This document shows positions 8,107 through 16,452 of a stretch of DNA of 45,808 nt, piece by piece; position 1 is the stretch's first letter; every line of letters starts with the position of its first letter. A program made the position numbers and the translations under genes. A model generated the notes under the pieces. The model was not told the DNA's origin and did not search any database. It worked only from the letters and a program-made list of their open reading frames with translations. Source of the DNA: Streptomyces sp. Ru62 (GTDB taxonomy: Bacteria > Actinomycetota > Actinomycetes > Streptomycetales > Streptomycetaceae); NCBI RefSeq assembly GCF_002920615.1, contig NZ_PQSU01000051.1:1-45808 (forward strand), read 5' to 3'.

Positions 8107-8130
8107 TAAGTGGTGTGGGTGCACCACTTA
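8107..8130. promoter_or_regulatory. Perfect 9-6-9 palindrome, candidate TetR operator
   Basis: TAAGTGGTG (8107-8115) is the exact reverse complement of CACCACTTA (8122-8130), with six bases between. It lies in the 168-nt divergent region between the DUF1579-like operon and the ADH. The TetR of the same operon is the simplest candidate to bind it, controlling both directions; this is inference. Confidence 0.7.
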
Positions 8131-8208
8131 GCGGATGTGGCGGGTTTCTCTCGCCGAATGACACACCCGCCGTGGACGGCCGCTGTCGGCAGGTGCAAAC
8201 ATGTGTGC

Positions 8209-9162
8209 ATGAACGACACCACGCAGGCGTCCGCGACCATGCGCGCCTTCAGTCAGGACACACTCGGTGGTCCCGAGGTCCTCAAGCCCGTGAACGTATC
8301 CCGACCCGCCCCGGGTCTGGGGCAGATCCTTGTGCGGGTGCACGCCACAAGTGTGAACCCGGTCGATGTCATGAACCGCACGTCGGGTGTGTTCGTCGGC
8401 GAGCCGCCGTTCGTGCTGGGCTACGACGTCTCGGGCACGGTCGCGGCGGTCGGCCCCGGTGTGACCGTGCACCGGGTCGGTGACGAGGTGTTCGGCATGC
8501 TGCCGTTCCCGCACGGCCTGGGCTCCTACGCCGAGTACGTGGTGGCCCCGGCCCGGCCCTTCGTGCGCAAGCCGGAGCGCCTGGACCACGCGCGGGCCGC
8601 GGCGCTGCCCATGGCGGGTCTGACGGCCTGGCAGGCGCTGGTGGAGACGGCGGGGATCGGCGAGGGCAGCCGCGTGCTGATCAACGGCGCGGCCGGCGGG
8701 GTCGGTCACCTGGCGGTGCAGATCGCCAAGGCGCGCGGGGCGTACGTGGTGGCGGTGGCGGCCGCGGCCAACACGGACTTCGTGCGCGGGCTGGGCGCCG
8801 ACGAGGTGATCGACTACACGACCACGGCCATCACCGAGGCCACCGGCGATCTGGACGTGGTCCTGGAGAGCGTCGGCGGGGAGTACCCGGTGCAGGCCGT
8901 GCAGGTCCTCAAGCCCGGCGGGGTCCTCGTCTCGACGCTGCCTCCCTCCCTCGCCGCGGCGGCGGGGGCCGCCGCCGAGCGCGGGGTGCGATTGGCGGGG
9001 CTGTTCGTGGAGGCCGACCGGCTCGGCATGCGGGAACTGGCCTCGCTCGCGGCCGACGGCCGTATCACCCCGCACATCGGTGCCACGTTCGCCCTGGAGG
9101 ACGTGGCCAAGGCACAGGCGAGCAGGCCGGGCGCGGGCAAGACCGTGCTCGTGGTGTCCTGA
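8209..9162 (+). CDS. NADP-dependent quinone-oxidoreductase-type alcohol dehydrogenase (MDR, zinc-less)
   Basis: A 317-residue medium-chain reductase. The GroES-like N-terminal domain includes SVNPVDVMNRTSG and GYDVSGTVAAVGPGV. The Rossmann domain carries AAGGVGHLAVQIAKARGA (AAGGVG at 161-166) and VGGEYP. The structural-zinc Cys cluster is absent, as in quinone oxidoreductases. It probably reduces an enone, quinone or aldehyde using NADPH. ATG 8209 removes an unlikely N-terminal extension across the palindrome. It is divergent from the DUF1579-LLM-TetR operon and is probably controlled by the same TetR. Confidence 0.85.
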   Translation: MNDTTQASATMRAFSQDTLGGPEVLKPVNVSRPAPGLGQILVRVHATSVNPVDVMNRTSGVFVGEPPFVLGYDVSGTVAAVGPGVTVHRVGDEVFGMLPFPHGLGSYAEYVVAPARPFVRKPERLDHARAAALPMAGLTAWQALVETAGIGEGSRVLINGAAGGVGHLAVQIAKARGAYVVAVAAAANTDFVRGLGADEVIDYTTTAITEATGDLDVVLESVGGEYPVQAVQVLKPGGVLVSTLPPSLAAAAGAAAERGVRLAGLFVEADRLGMRELASLAADGRITPHIGATFALEDVAKAQASRPGAGKTVLVVS

Positions 9163-9164
9163 CA

Positions 9165-9593
9165 CCGGCGACGATCGCCTCGCGGCAGCGCACCGGGATC
9201 GTCACCCGCAGGATCGCGGCCGAGGACGAGTCCGTCACCGACATGGCGGCAGCGGCGGCGGGCAAGGCGCTCGTCGCCTCCGGGCTCGACGTCGCCGACA
9301 TCGGCATGGTCACGGTCGCGACCTGCTCGGCCATCGACCGCAGCCCGTCCATCGCCGCGCAGGTCGCCGCCCGCCTGGGCATCCCGTCGCCCGTCTGCTT
9401 CGACCTCAACAACGCCTGCGCGGGCTTCTGCACCGCGCTCGCCTGCGCCGACCACGCGATCCGGGCCGGCGCGGCCCGGCACGCCCTCGTCATCGGCGCC
9501 GAGAAGATGCCGGGCCTCGTCGACTGGACCGATCGCAGCACCTGCATCCTGCTGGGTGACGGGGCCGGCGCCGCCGTGATCAGCGCGCCCTGA
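9165..9593 (+). pseudogene. Internal fragment of a ketoacyl-ACP synthase III (FabH-like)
   Basis: The frame reads IASRQRTGIVTRRIAAEDE through DLNNACAGF and ends at LLGDGAGAAVISAP. These are recognisable KAS III blocks covering roughly residues 35-170 of a family of about 335. The catalytic Cys is present in NNACAGF, but the start and the whole His-Asn half are missing. A short form from ATG 9243 (116 residues) could be translated yet should not be active. It abuts the stop of the ADH by two bases, suggesting a deletion joined an ADH to a former FabH-like gene. Confidence 0.7.
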
Positions 9594-9648
9594 GCGCGGC
9601 CCACGGCGTGTCGCTCGGATCATGCCGACGACGTCCAGACGACAAGCC

Positions 9649-10389
9649 CTAGGACCCGGACGTGAGCGCGTCGTTGCCCGCGGTGAGTTCTCCGAAGAGG
9701 CGCCGCTCCGTCGTGATCGCCTCGCCGAACGGAAGGCGCGAACCGGCCACGACGGAGTGTTTCGCCGCGTGCAGCGCGGGCCCCGGGTTCCTGGCGATGG
9801 ACTCGGCCCAGCGCAACGCCTCCTGCGGGAAGTCGGTGCCCGTCAGGACGGTGTTGACCCATCCGACCCTCAGCGCCTCCTCGGCGAAGACCAGCCGTCC
9901 CGTGAGGATCGCCTCGGCCGCGCGGCCGGGGCCGATCAGCCGGGGCAGCCGGACACTGCCCCCACCGCCCGGGATGATGCCGACGGCGACTTCCGGCTGC
10001 TGGAAGCGGGAGCGCGGGGAAGCGACCCGCAGGGTGCACGCCAGAGCGATCTCATTGCCTCCGCCGGAGGCCAGACCGTCGACGGCCGCGATGGTGGGCT
10101 GTGGAATCTCCTCCAGCAGGCGCAGCGCACGCGACCACGAGCCGAGTTCCTCCTCGCTCGCCTGTCCCGCACCCGCCCGGGCCAGATCGGACAGCTCGGC
10201 GTGGTCGATGAACTTGTCGTCCAGACCGCTCGCCAGCACGACGACCTTCACCTCGTCGGTCTGCCGGCCCAGGTCCTCCAGCAGGGAGCCGAGTCGCACC
10301 ATGGAGCCGAAGTCCATGAAGTTTCCCGGTTCCCTGGTGAACGTCAGGACGGCCACCGGGCCGAACCGGTCCGAGGTCCATGTAGACAT
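9649..10389 (-). CDS. Enoyl-CoA hydratase/isomerase family protein
   Basis: A 246-residue crotonase. It has the oxyanion-hole block DGLASGGGNEIALAC (second Gly-rich strand with the conserved Glu) and FQQPEVAVGIIPGGGGSVRLPRLIG with the second Glu position, followed by A-x-x-x-G-x-V (ALRVGWVNTV). It probably acts as enoyl-CoA hydratase. ATG 10389 follows TTGGAGCGGG; the longer frame adds 35 unlikely residues. The gene is divergent from the isomerase-like gene at 10530 and converges on the KAS III fragment. The regulatory motif at 10492-10506 lies in the divergent region. Confidence 0.85.
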   Translation of the reverse strand: MSTWTSDRFGPVAVLTFTREPGNFMDFGSMVRLGSLLEDLGRQTDEVKVVVLASGLDDKFIDHAELSDLARAGAGQASEEELGSWSRALRLLEEIPQPTIAAVDGLASGGGNEIALACTLRVASPRSRFQQPEVAVGIIPGGGGSVRLPRLIGPGRAAEAILTGRLVFAEEALRVGWVNTVLTGTDFPQEALRWAESIARNPGPALHAAKHSVVAGSRLPFGEAITTERRLFGELTAGNDALTSGS

Positions 10390-10491
10390 AGCCCGCTCCA
10401 AATACGTGTGCGGACCGAACAGGGTCTGGTCGTCCTGCCCGGTCCTGCCGTGTGTGTCCTGACCAACCCTGTCCGATCGTTCCGGCGCCGC

Positions 10492-10506
10492 CATCAGTCA
10501 TGTGAC
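10492..10506 (+). promoter_or_regulatory. Shared motif CATCWGTC-N4-GAC, site E
   Basis: CATCAGTC-ATGT-GAC, ending 23 nt before the ATG of the isomerase-like gene. Its right half overlaps the perfect palindrome TGACCGGTCA (10503-10512). This position, close to the ribosome-binding site, would suit repression of the plus-strand gene. Confidence 0.55.
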
Positions 10507-10529
10507 CGGTCATTTCCCAAGGAGCTGAC

Positions 10530-11201
10530 ATGCCCGTACTCGACCGGCAGAACGACGTGTTCGTCCTCGACCTGGGTGACGGCGAGAACCGCGTCGACCG
10601 GGACTGGGTCGCCGCCGTGGACGCCGCCCTGAAGGAGGTGGAAGAGGCTGAGGGCCCGCGCGCCCTCGTCACCACCGGCACGGGCAGGTTCTACAGCAAC
10701 GGCCTGGACCTGGACCGGCTGTCCGCCCATGACGAGGAGCGCGATGAGTTCACCGTGCGCGTCCACGACCTCTTCGCGCGCCTGCTCTGCCTGCCGGTGA
10801 TCACCGTGGCCGCCGTACAGGGCCACGCCTTCGGTGCCGGAGCGATCTTCTCCCTCGCGCACGACTTCCGCGTGCTGCGCGCCGACCGTGGTTACTGGTG
10901 CCTGCCCGAAGCGGACCTGGGCATGCCCTTCCCCCGCGGCATGGCCGCCCTGGTCCAGGCCCGTCTGATCCCGCGGGTGGCCCGAGAGGCCATGCTCACC
11001 AGCCGCCGGTACGGCGGTGCGGAGGCCGAAGCCGCTCACATCGCCGACCGCGCGGTCACCGAGGACGCCGTGCTCGGCACCGCGCTGGAGATCGCTGCGG
11101 CGCACGCGGCCAAGGCCGGTGACGCCCTGGGCACCACCAAGGCACGTATGTCCACCGGCGTCCTGGCCGCGCTCCGGGACATCGACGCCCCGGCGGGCTG
11201 A
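10530..11201 (+). CDS. Enoyl-CoA isomerase-like crotonase family protein
   Basis: A 223-residue small crotonase. Visible are the FYSNGLDLDRL substrate loop, the oxyanion-hole strand VQGHAFGAGAIFSLAHDFRV, and CLPEADLGMPFPRGMAALVQARL. The Glu in LPEADLGMPF sits where the delta3,delta2-enoyl-CoA isomerases carry the catalytic acid; the hydratase-type first Glu is absent (GAGAIF). I therefore favour isomerase over hydratase. ATG 10530 has a strong AAGGAG seven bases upstream. It is divergent from the hydratase-like gene and ends at a bidirectional terminator facing the PqqD-like gene. Confidence 0.82.
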   Translation: MPVLDRQNDVFVLDLGDGENRVDRDWVAAVDAALKEVEEAEGPRALVTTGTGRFYSNGLDLDRLSAHDEERDEFTVRVHDLFARLLCLPVITVAAVQGHAFGAGAIFSLAHDFRVLRADRGYWCLPEADLGMPFPRGMAALVQARLIPRVAREAMLTSRRYGGAEAEAAHIADRAVTEDAVLGTALEIAAAHAAKAGDALGTTKARMSTGVLAALRDIDAPAG

Positions 11202-11221
11202 GCCGGTGCGCAGGTGCGCAC

Positions 11222-11263
11222 GCCGCCGGGCCGGGGCGTGCCGGGACGCCCCGGCCCGGCGGC
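11222..11263. terminator. Bidirectional terminator, 18-bp perfect stem
   Basis: 11222-11239 pairs perfectly with 11246-11263 around a six-base loop. It sits between the convergent ends of the isomerase-like gene and the PqqD-like gene, so it can stop transcription in both directions. Confidence 0.85.
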
Positions 11264-11267
11264 CCCG

Positions 11268-11624
11268 TCAGGAAGCGTGCACGTGTTCGGGAGTCGTCTT
11301 CACCAGGCCGGCCCGCTGCCAGTCGGTCACCTGCTCCTGCAGGAGCCGGCGAACCGCCGAGACATCGGCGTCCCACGCGCTCCCGAGCATCGCGGCGGCG
11401 GCCCGTACGTTCCCACCGTGCTGCCGCAGGGCGATCCACATGGCGCTGACCTCGGGCGCGTAGAAGTGGGGAGCGCCCTGGGGCGACAGCAACGTGAGCG
11501 CCCCGTCCTCAGCGATGCCCGCCGTCACCCCAGCTTCGATCACGATGTTCACGTCGTCACGAGTCCCTTTCCGGCGGCGCTTGCGGAAAGCACGCCTCAC
11601 TGTGTCCGAAGCCGCTTCGCTCAC
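11268..11624 (-). CDS. PqqD-like protein (RiPP-recognition-element fold), orphan
   Basis: A 118-residue protein. The core from about residue 30 (AGVTAGIAEDGALTLLSPQ, then HFYAPEVSAMWIALRQHGG, then the DADVSAVRRLLQEQVTDWQRAGLV helix) follows the PqqD pattern: a three-stranded sheet, a helix, and a C-terminal winged-helix-like part ending in GLV. PqqD proteins bind leader peptides for radical-SAM or other maturases. No precursor peptide or maturase was recognised nearby, so its role is open. GTG 11624 follows GGGGGAAC closely; GTG 11552 is a plausible alternative that removes a very basic N-terminus. It lies 114 nt downstream of the ADH on the same strand. Confidence 0.55.
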   Translation of the reverse strand: MSEAASDTVRRAFRKRRRKGTRDDVNIVIEAGVTAGIAEDGALTLLSPQGAPHFYAPEVSAMWIALRQHGGNVRAAAAMLGSAWDADVSAVRRLLQEQVTDWQRAGLVKTTPEHVHAS

Positions 11625-11738
11625 GTTCCCCCATATGACCTCATGACACCTGAGTCCAACGTGGACGAGGCACCAACGTGCAACTCTCCTGCCCGAACCG
11701 TCAGCACCGGGCCCGCGGCGCCCCGTCCTCCGGCTGCC

Positions 11739-12761
11739 TCAGAAGCCGGTGAGGGTGATCTTGCCGATGGCCGTGCCGGATTCCATGATGCCGTGGGCCT
11801 CCCGCAGATTCGCCGCATTGACGGGGCCCAGGTCCCTGGTCGCGGTGGAGACCATCACGCCAGCGTCCACGAGGCGCGCCACCTGGGTGAGGATCCTGCC
11901 CTGCCGGTCCATGTCCGCGGTCCGGAACAGGGAACGGGTGAACATGAACTCCCAGTGGAAGCCGATGCTCTTCGGCTTCAGCAGGCCGATGGGCAGTGTC
12001 TCGGCGTCGTCGATCGCGACGATCTGGCCGAACGGGTTGAGCGCCTCGGCGTAGGCCGCCAGGTTGCGGTCGGTCCCCGCCGTGCTGAAGACATGGTCGA
12101 TGCCGTTCGGGGCCACCTCCGCGAGCTGCGGCAGCAACGCCTGGTGGTGGTCCACGATGTGGTGGGCGCCCATGCGGCGGGCGAAGTCGACCGTCTCCGG
12201 GCGGGACGCCGTCCCGATCACCGTCAGGTCGGTCAGCGCGTGGGCCAGTTGGCTGACCACGGCTCCGACACCGCCGGCGGCCGCCGTCACCAGTAGTGAG
12301 CCCGTCTCGTCGATCAGGTCGCGGTTCAGCCCGATCCGCTCGAACAGGCCCTCCCACGCGGTGAGCGAGGTCAGTGGCAGCGACGCCGCCTCGGTGAAGG
12401 TGAGCGTGGTCGGCTTCAGGGCGACGAGACGCTCGTCGACCGCGTGGTACTCGGAGTTGGCACCCGGCCGGTCGAGCGCTCCGGCGTAGAACACCTCGTC
12501 ACCGGGCTTGAAGTTCTCCACCTGGGAACCGGTCGCGACGACCGTGCCGGCGGCGTCCCAGCCCAGCACCCGCTCACGGCCCTTCGGATCCTGGTTCTTC
12601 CGGACCTTGTGGTCGACCGGGTTGACGGCGACGGCCTCGACCTGGACGAGCAGGTCCCGGGGGCCGGGTTCGGGCACGGGCAGCTTGACGTCGAGCAGGC
12701 TCTCGTCGTCGGTCACCGGCAGGGACGCGCGGTAGGCGACGGCGCGCATGGTGGTGGTCAT
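11739..12761 (-). CDS. Zinc-binding-type alcohol dehydrogenase family protein (MDR superfamily)
   Basis: A 340-residue MDR protein. The N-terminal domain has VAVNPVDHKVRKNQDPKG and VLGWDAAGTVVATG; the Rossmann motif is AAGGVGAVVSQLAHAL (AAGGVG at 161-166); the tail GTAIGKITLTGF is typical of the subfamily often called zinc-binding alcohol dehydrogenase. The Cys cluster for structural zinc is absent. It probably reduces a quinone or enone with NADPH. Start ATG 12761 has a GGAG-like site upstream. It lies 181 nt after the unknown gene at 12943, a space in which I see no gene, and is probably in the same transcript as hydrolase 2. Confidence 0.85.
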   Translation of the reverse strand: MTTTMRAVAYRASLPVTDDESLLDVKLPVPEPGPRDLLVQVEAVAVNPVDHKVRKNQDPKGRERVLGWDAAGTVVATGSQVENFKPGDEVFYAGALDRPGANSEYHAVDERLVALKPTTLTFTEAASLPLTSLTAWEGLFERIGLNRDLIDETGSLLVTAAAGGVGAVVSQLAHALTDLTVIGTASRPETVDFARRMGAHHIVDHHQALLPQLAEVAPNGIDHVFSTAGTDRNLAAYAEALNPFGQIVAIDDAETLPIGLLKPKSIGFHWEFMFTRSLFRTADMDRQGRILTQVARLVDAGVMVSTATRDLGPVNAANLREAHGIMESGTAIGKITLTGF

Positions 12762-12942
12762 GTCGCAGGGTTCTCCTGGTCGGACGGGTCGGACTGGTCG
12801 TGGTGGGGGCGGGGCCGTTCGGGCGGCCGGGCGGTGCCGGGCTGTACGGCTCGGCGCCGGGGCACGCCGCCGCCGTTCACCGGACCGCCGCGGTGGCGCC
12901 CGTCTCGACCGGGTCCACCGCGGCTGAGGTGCGCCGGGCGGG

Positions 12943-13662
12943 TCAGGACACCGCGACGTCCTCGAGCCGGACCGAGACGACGAGCGGGTCGGGGACCTTG
13001 TGGCCGTTCTCGTCGCGGCTGTAGATCATCCGTGTGGTGGGGATGACCAGGCCGGAGACTTCCTGGTGGCCGGAGACGTAGTGCGCGGCGGGGGTGTTGC
13101 CGGCGATCTCCACGCTGTAGTCGCGCCGGCGGATCAGACCCTGCGAGTCGACGTACACGGTCTGCTCGGTGCTGAGGGTCGCGATGCTGTCGGGGAAGGT
13201 GATGTGCAGGCGCCGGAACTTCTCCCCGTCCTCCGTCCACGGACCGATCTCCTCCGTCCGCACGCCGGGGTAGGTCAGCGAGAGCGGCTCGGCCAGGTAC
13301 GTCCACATGGCGCTGCCGGAGAAGTAGGCGAGCTGGAGCCTCGTCCACGGCGTCATCAGGTCGTGGCCGGCGAAGGACGCGCGGGGATCGGTCAGTTCCT
13401 CGACCACGTTGCCGTCGGAGTCCTCCACTGCCACGCGGTCGGCGGAGAACGCCGTGTGGTGGTCGGGGTGGAAGAACGGCTTCTGGGTGACGTACTCGCG
13501 GCGCAGGTCGACGGTGACGTCGACGTCGTTGAGGGCGCCAGGGTGGCCCTTCATGCCCCACAGGGCGCCGCCGAAGAACTGGCGGGCGGTGATCCGGCCG
13601 GCCTCCTCCCAGCGGGAGCGCCCGCCGTAGGCGTCGAAGATGGTGCTGAGCAGGTCGGACAT
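12943..13662 (-). CDS. Conserved hypothetical protein (beta-rich, 239 residues)
   Basis: I do not recognise a named family with certainty. The protein starts with a short helix (LLSTIFDAYGGRSRWEEAG) and then reads as a long series of beta strands with many Trp, Tyr and Asp (GALWGMKGHPGALNDVDVTVDLRRE, LAYFSGSAMWTYLAEP, IYSRDENGHKVPDPLVVSVRLEDV, each broken by loops). The layout resembles LolA-like barrels. There is no signal peptide or membrane segment. It follows hydrolase 2 by only 27 nt, so the two are likely co-expressed and may act on the same compound. Confidence 0.75.
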   Translation of the reverse strand: MSDLLSTIFDAYGGRSRWEEAGRITARQFFGGALWGMKGHPGALNDVDVTVDLRREYVTQKPFFHPDHHTAFSADRVAVEDSDGNVVEELTDPRASFAGHDLMTPWTRLQLAYFSGSAMWTYLAEPLSLTYPGVRTEEIGPWTEDGEKFRRLHITFPDSIATLSTEQTVYVDSQGLIRRRDYSVEIAGNTPAAHYVSGHQEVSGLVIPTTRMIYSRDENGHKVPDPLVVSVRLEDVAVS

Positions 13663-13689
13663 GGTGTTCTCCTGATGATGTGGCGGGGA

Positions 13690-14532
13690 TCAGCCGAGGA
13701 AGGCGTTGACGTCCTTGGCGGCTTCGGCGGGGTACTGGAACAGCGAGGCGTGGGCGGCGTCGGGGTAGATCCGGATCTGCGCGTCCGGGATCAGACCGGC
13801 CATCAGGTAGCTGTTCTTCGTGGGGATCATCAGGTCGTCGTCGCCCTGGATGATGAGCGTGGGGCACTGGATGCCGGTGAGGCGCTGCAGGGCGGAGTGG
13901 TCCGGGATGCCCCACTCCAGTACGGCGTCGTACTGGGCGTCACGCGAGGCGAGGCTGCTGGGCACGTCCCGGCCCTCGGTGCGGGCCAGGAACCGGCCGA
14001 GGAACTCCACGCCCTTGGCCTGGCTGGTCTCGGTGTGGGCGAAGAAGATGTAGAGCAGGTCCTCGCCGGTGGGCACCTCGGCGCGGGCGTGCGTCTCGAT
14101 GTCCTTGCGCCAGCCGTGCATGCCCGGGGCACCCTTGGGGCCGGTCCCGGCGAGGACGAGACGGCGGACCAGGCGGGGCCTGATCAGCGCGATGTCCTGG
14201 GCGGCGAAGCCGCCGATGGAGAAGCCGAGCAGGTCGATCCGCTCCAGGCCGAGGGCGGCGGTGAAGGTGATGATCTGCTGGGCCATCTGCGCGATGGTGG
14301 TGGCGAAGGGGCCGGTGGAGGAGGCGACGCCGGGGTAGTCGACCAGGATGACCTCGCGTTCGGCGGCGAGTGCGTCGACGAGGGCGGGGTCCCAGTTGTC
14401 GAGGTTGCCGGTGAAGTGCTGGAGCATCACGAGGGGGACCTCGCCGCCGGAGCCGAGCCGGCGGTAGGCGTAGCGGACACCGTCGGCCTCGACGAACTGC
14501 GTAGGAGCGGTGTGGTGGGTCACAGCGGACAT
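13690..14532 (-). CDS. Alpha/beta-hydrolase 2
   Basis: A 280-residue alpha/beta-hydrolase. Nucleophile elbow GFSIGG (Ser105), acid region QGDDDLMIPT and His region DAAHAS form the expected triad order. It is closely related to hydrolase 1 (3058) over NLDNWDPALVDALAAERE, SQAKGVEFL and PTKNSYL, and more distantly to hydrolase 3 (26197). Start ATG 14532 follows CAGGGAG; a longer frame adds 38 unlikely residues. It heads an apparent operon with the unknown gene, the ADH and possibly the PqqD-like gene, and its upstream region carries the 20-bp repeat array. Substrate unknown; enol-lactone, ester or C-C bond hydrolysis are possible. Confidence 0.88.
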   Translation of the reverse strand: MSAVTHHTAPTQFVEADGVRYAYRRLGSGGEVPLVMLQHFTGNLDNWDPALVDALAAEREVILVDYPGVASSTGPFATTIAQMAQQIITFTAALGLERIDLLGFSIGGFAAQDIALIRPRLVRRLVLAGTGPKGAPGMHGWRKDIETHARAEVPTGEDLLYIFFAHTETSQAKGVEFLGRFLARTEGRDVPSSLASRDAQYDAVLEWGIPDHSALQRLTGIQCPTLIIQGDDDLMIPTKNSYLMAGLIPDAQIRIYPDAAHASLFQYPAEAAKDVNAFLG

Positions 14533-14680
14533 GTTTCTCCCTGCCGGAACGGGATCGGAATCCTGATGTGTGCTGGAGCCGGAGGCGGCTTTCCGTGGGC
14601 TCGCCGTCCGTTCCGCAACGGGCCACGAGCTACCTCGGAACAGCATGCGGAACCGGGAGTGGAAACTTTGTGGTGCGTGT

Positions 14681-14780
14681 CTTGACCGGGAGGTGAGTGC
14701 CTGACCGGAAGGTGGGTGTCCTGGCCGGAAGCTGGGTGTCTTGACCGTACGGTGAGCGCCTCGACCGGAAGATGGCTGTC
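14681..14780. repeat. Five-copy 20-bp direct repeat array upstream of hydrolase 2
   Basis: Five units of exactly 20 bp follow one another, approximating CTGACCGGAAGGTGGGTGTC. The best-conserved core is GACCGxxxGGTG; the fourth unit contains the perfect palindrome ACCGTACGGT. The array lies 149-248 nt upstream of the hydrolase 2 start and after the end of the LysR gene. A 20-bp period places units on nearly the same face of the helix. The rest of 14533-14975 shows no gene. Confidence 0.8.
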
Positions 14781-14975
14781 CTTACCCACCCGAACGCGCG
14801 GGGCGGCCGGGCGGGGAGTGGGCAGGGGACGCCGTACGGGGGAGGGGGTGGGCGGCAGCCGGCCCGGTGGATCACGCCCACCGGGCGGATGTGCCGAGGG
14901 AGGCCCTCTGCGCGGCGGGAGGGCGCCCGGCGGGCCGGTCCGGGCGCGGAGAGCGTGTCACACGACGGGGGCCGG

Positions 14976-15974
14976 TTACGTGCCGGTGGCGGCCCGCCGG
15001 ACGAGGGGGCCGGTCGCCTCCGGGAGCCGCCAGACGTCCCCGTGCGCGGCGGCCAGGGACCGGGCGGCGTCGCGACAGGCCGCCACGAAGCCGGCCACGG
15101 CCCGGGAGTCGTCGTCGCGCCGCCAGACCACGCTCATCGTGCCGGACAGCCGCTCCAGCGGCACGAACGTCACGCCCGGATACCCGGCGAACCGGAAGGA
15201 TCCCGGTACGGCGGAGACCCCCAGGCCGGCCGCCACCAGGTCGGCCACCGCCGAGGGCGCCGTGGGCACCGGCGTGATGCCCACCCCCTCGGCCGCTGCC
15301 GCGGCGTCCAGCTGGGCCCAGCAGTGGCTGCGCTCGCGCACCGGAAACAGCACGGTCTGTGCCCCCAGCGCCGCGAGCGGCATCGGCTCCGTTCCGGCAC
15401 GGGGATGCCCCTGGGCCAGGAGCGCGCTGGTGCGCTCCTCCACCAGTGCCTCGCCGGTCAGCCCGTCCGCCACCGGCGGATCCCAGGTGAGGACGGCGTC
15501 GACACGCCCGTCGGCGAGAGCGGCCGCCTGCTGTCCGTCCCGCAGCTCCACCACCGACACCCGCGTGCGCGCCCGGCCGGACCACAGACGGCGCACCGCT
15601 TCGGCGAGCAGCCCGCCCGGTGGGCTGGGCATGGGGGCCGAGACCGTCAGGACGGCAGGTCCGGCGTCGGTCAGGGACCGGGCGGCCCGTACGAGGCGCC
15701 GGTTGTACGCAAGAGCGCGCTCCGCCTCGGGCACGACCGCGCGGCCGGCCTCGGTGAGTTCGGCGCCCCGGGGTGTGCGGACCAGCAGGTCGGTCCCCAG
15801 CAGACGTTCCAGCCGGCGCACCTGCCTGCTGAGCGCGGGCTGTGCGATGCCCAGGCCGGTCGCGGCATGCCCGAAGTGCCCTTCCCTGGCCACGGCGAGA
15901 AAGGCGCGCAGCAGTCTGGGGTCGAGGTCCGGCTCGGTGGCGGCCGGAAACGTGTCCGCCTCATACGTGTTCAC
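14976..15974 (-). CDS. LysR family transcriptional regulator 1
   Basis: A 332-residue LTTR. The HTH lies at about residues 18-75 (LLRAFLAVAREGHFGHAA, then LGIAQPALSRQVRRLERLLG), followed by the periplasmic-binding-like effector domain (GLGVSAVPGSF near the C-terminus). GTG 15974 is chosen because the HTH then begins at the normal distance and an AAAGGG lies upstream. It is a close paralogue of LysR 2 (23837): the same blocks recur, for example SAPxPSPPGGLLAEAVR and PTAPSAV. It lies downstream of the SARP gene and upstream of hydrolase 2, its likely target. Effector unknown. Confidence 0.9.
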   Translation of the reverse strand: MNTYEADTFPAATEPDLDPRLLRAFLAVAREGHFGHAATGLGIAQPALSRQVRRLERLLGTDLLVRTPRGAELTEAGRAVVPEAERALAYNRRLVRAARSLTDAGPAVLTVSAPMPSPPGGLLAEAVRRLWSGRARTRVSVVELRDGQQAAALADGRVDAVLTWDPPVADGLTGEALVEERTSALLAQGHPRAGTEPMPLAALGAQTVLFPVRERSHCWAQLDAAAAAEGVGITPVPTAPSAVADLVAAGLGVSAVPGSFRFAGYPGVTFVPLERLSGTMSVVWRRDDDSRAVAGFVAACRDAARSLAAAHGDVWRLPEATGPLVRRAATGT

Positions 15975-16452
15975 AGCGGGCCGCCCTTTCTGACGGAGGC
16001 CATGGGCTCGGCGACCGACGTGCCTGGTGCCGTCGCCGGGGGGCCGGCGCACCGGGGAGGCATGCCGGACCGGCATCGTCCGATGACGGATCCGTCCTGG
16101 ACGCGCCGGTCAGGTTCTGGTCCCGTGGGCGTCGTGACCGGCCGGGCGGCGACAGGACAGGCTGCCGCCGCCGGGGATCCCGCGGTCCCTCCCCACGGCG
16201 AACGTCGCCTGGACGGTACCAGGTTGACCCGTGAGGACCGACGCGGGCCCGGCAGCGGGACGGCTCACGCCAGGCGTTTCCCCCGGACGCCCCAGGCTCG
16301 CCGCCCGTACCGGTGAGCCGGCGGGCGTGAGCCGTCTCCGGCCGCGCGCCAAGCCGTACGGCCTGTGGGGCGGGACGACGACCGCGGCCCGTCTCCCACA
16401 CCTCCGTCGCACGGGTGTGACCAGGGGGCCCGTCCCCCGGGTGTGCGTCGGC
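15975..16452. other. Non-coding interval, nothing recognised
   Basis: This 478-nt stretch between the SARP stop and the LysR 1 start must hold the LysR promoter. I saw no conserved motif, repeat, RNA or credible ORF in it. Confidence 0.5.

Noticed and set aside
11268..12761. A RiPP biosynthetic cluster around the PqqD-like gene
   Set aside because: No precursor peptide, radical-SAM, YcaO, protease or transporter gene was recognised.
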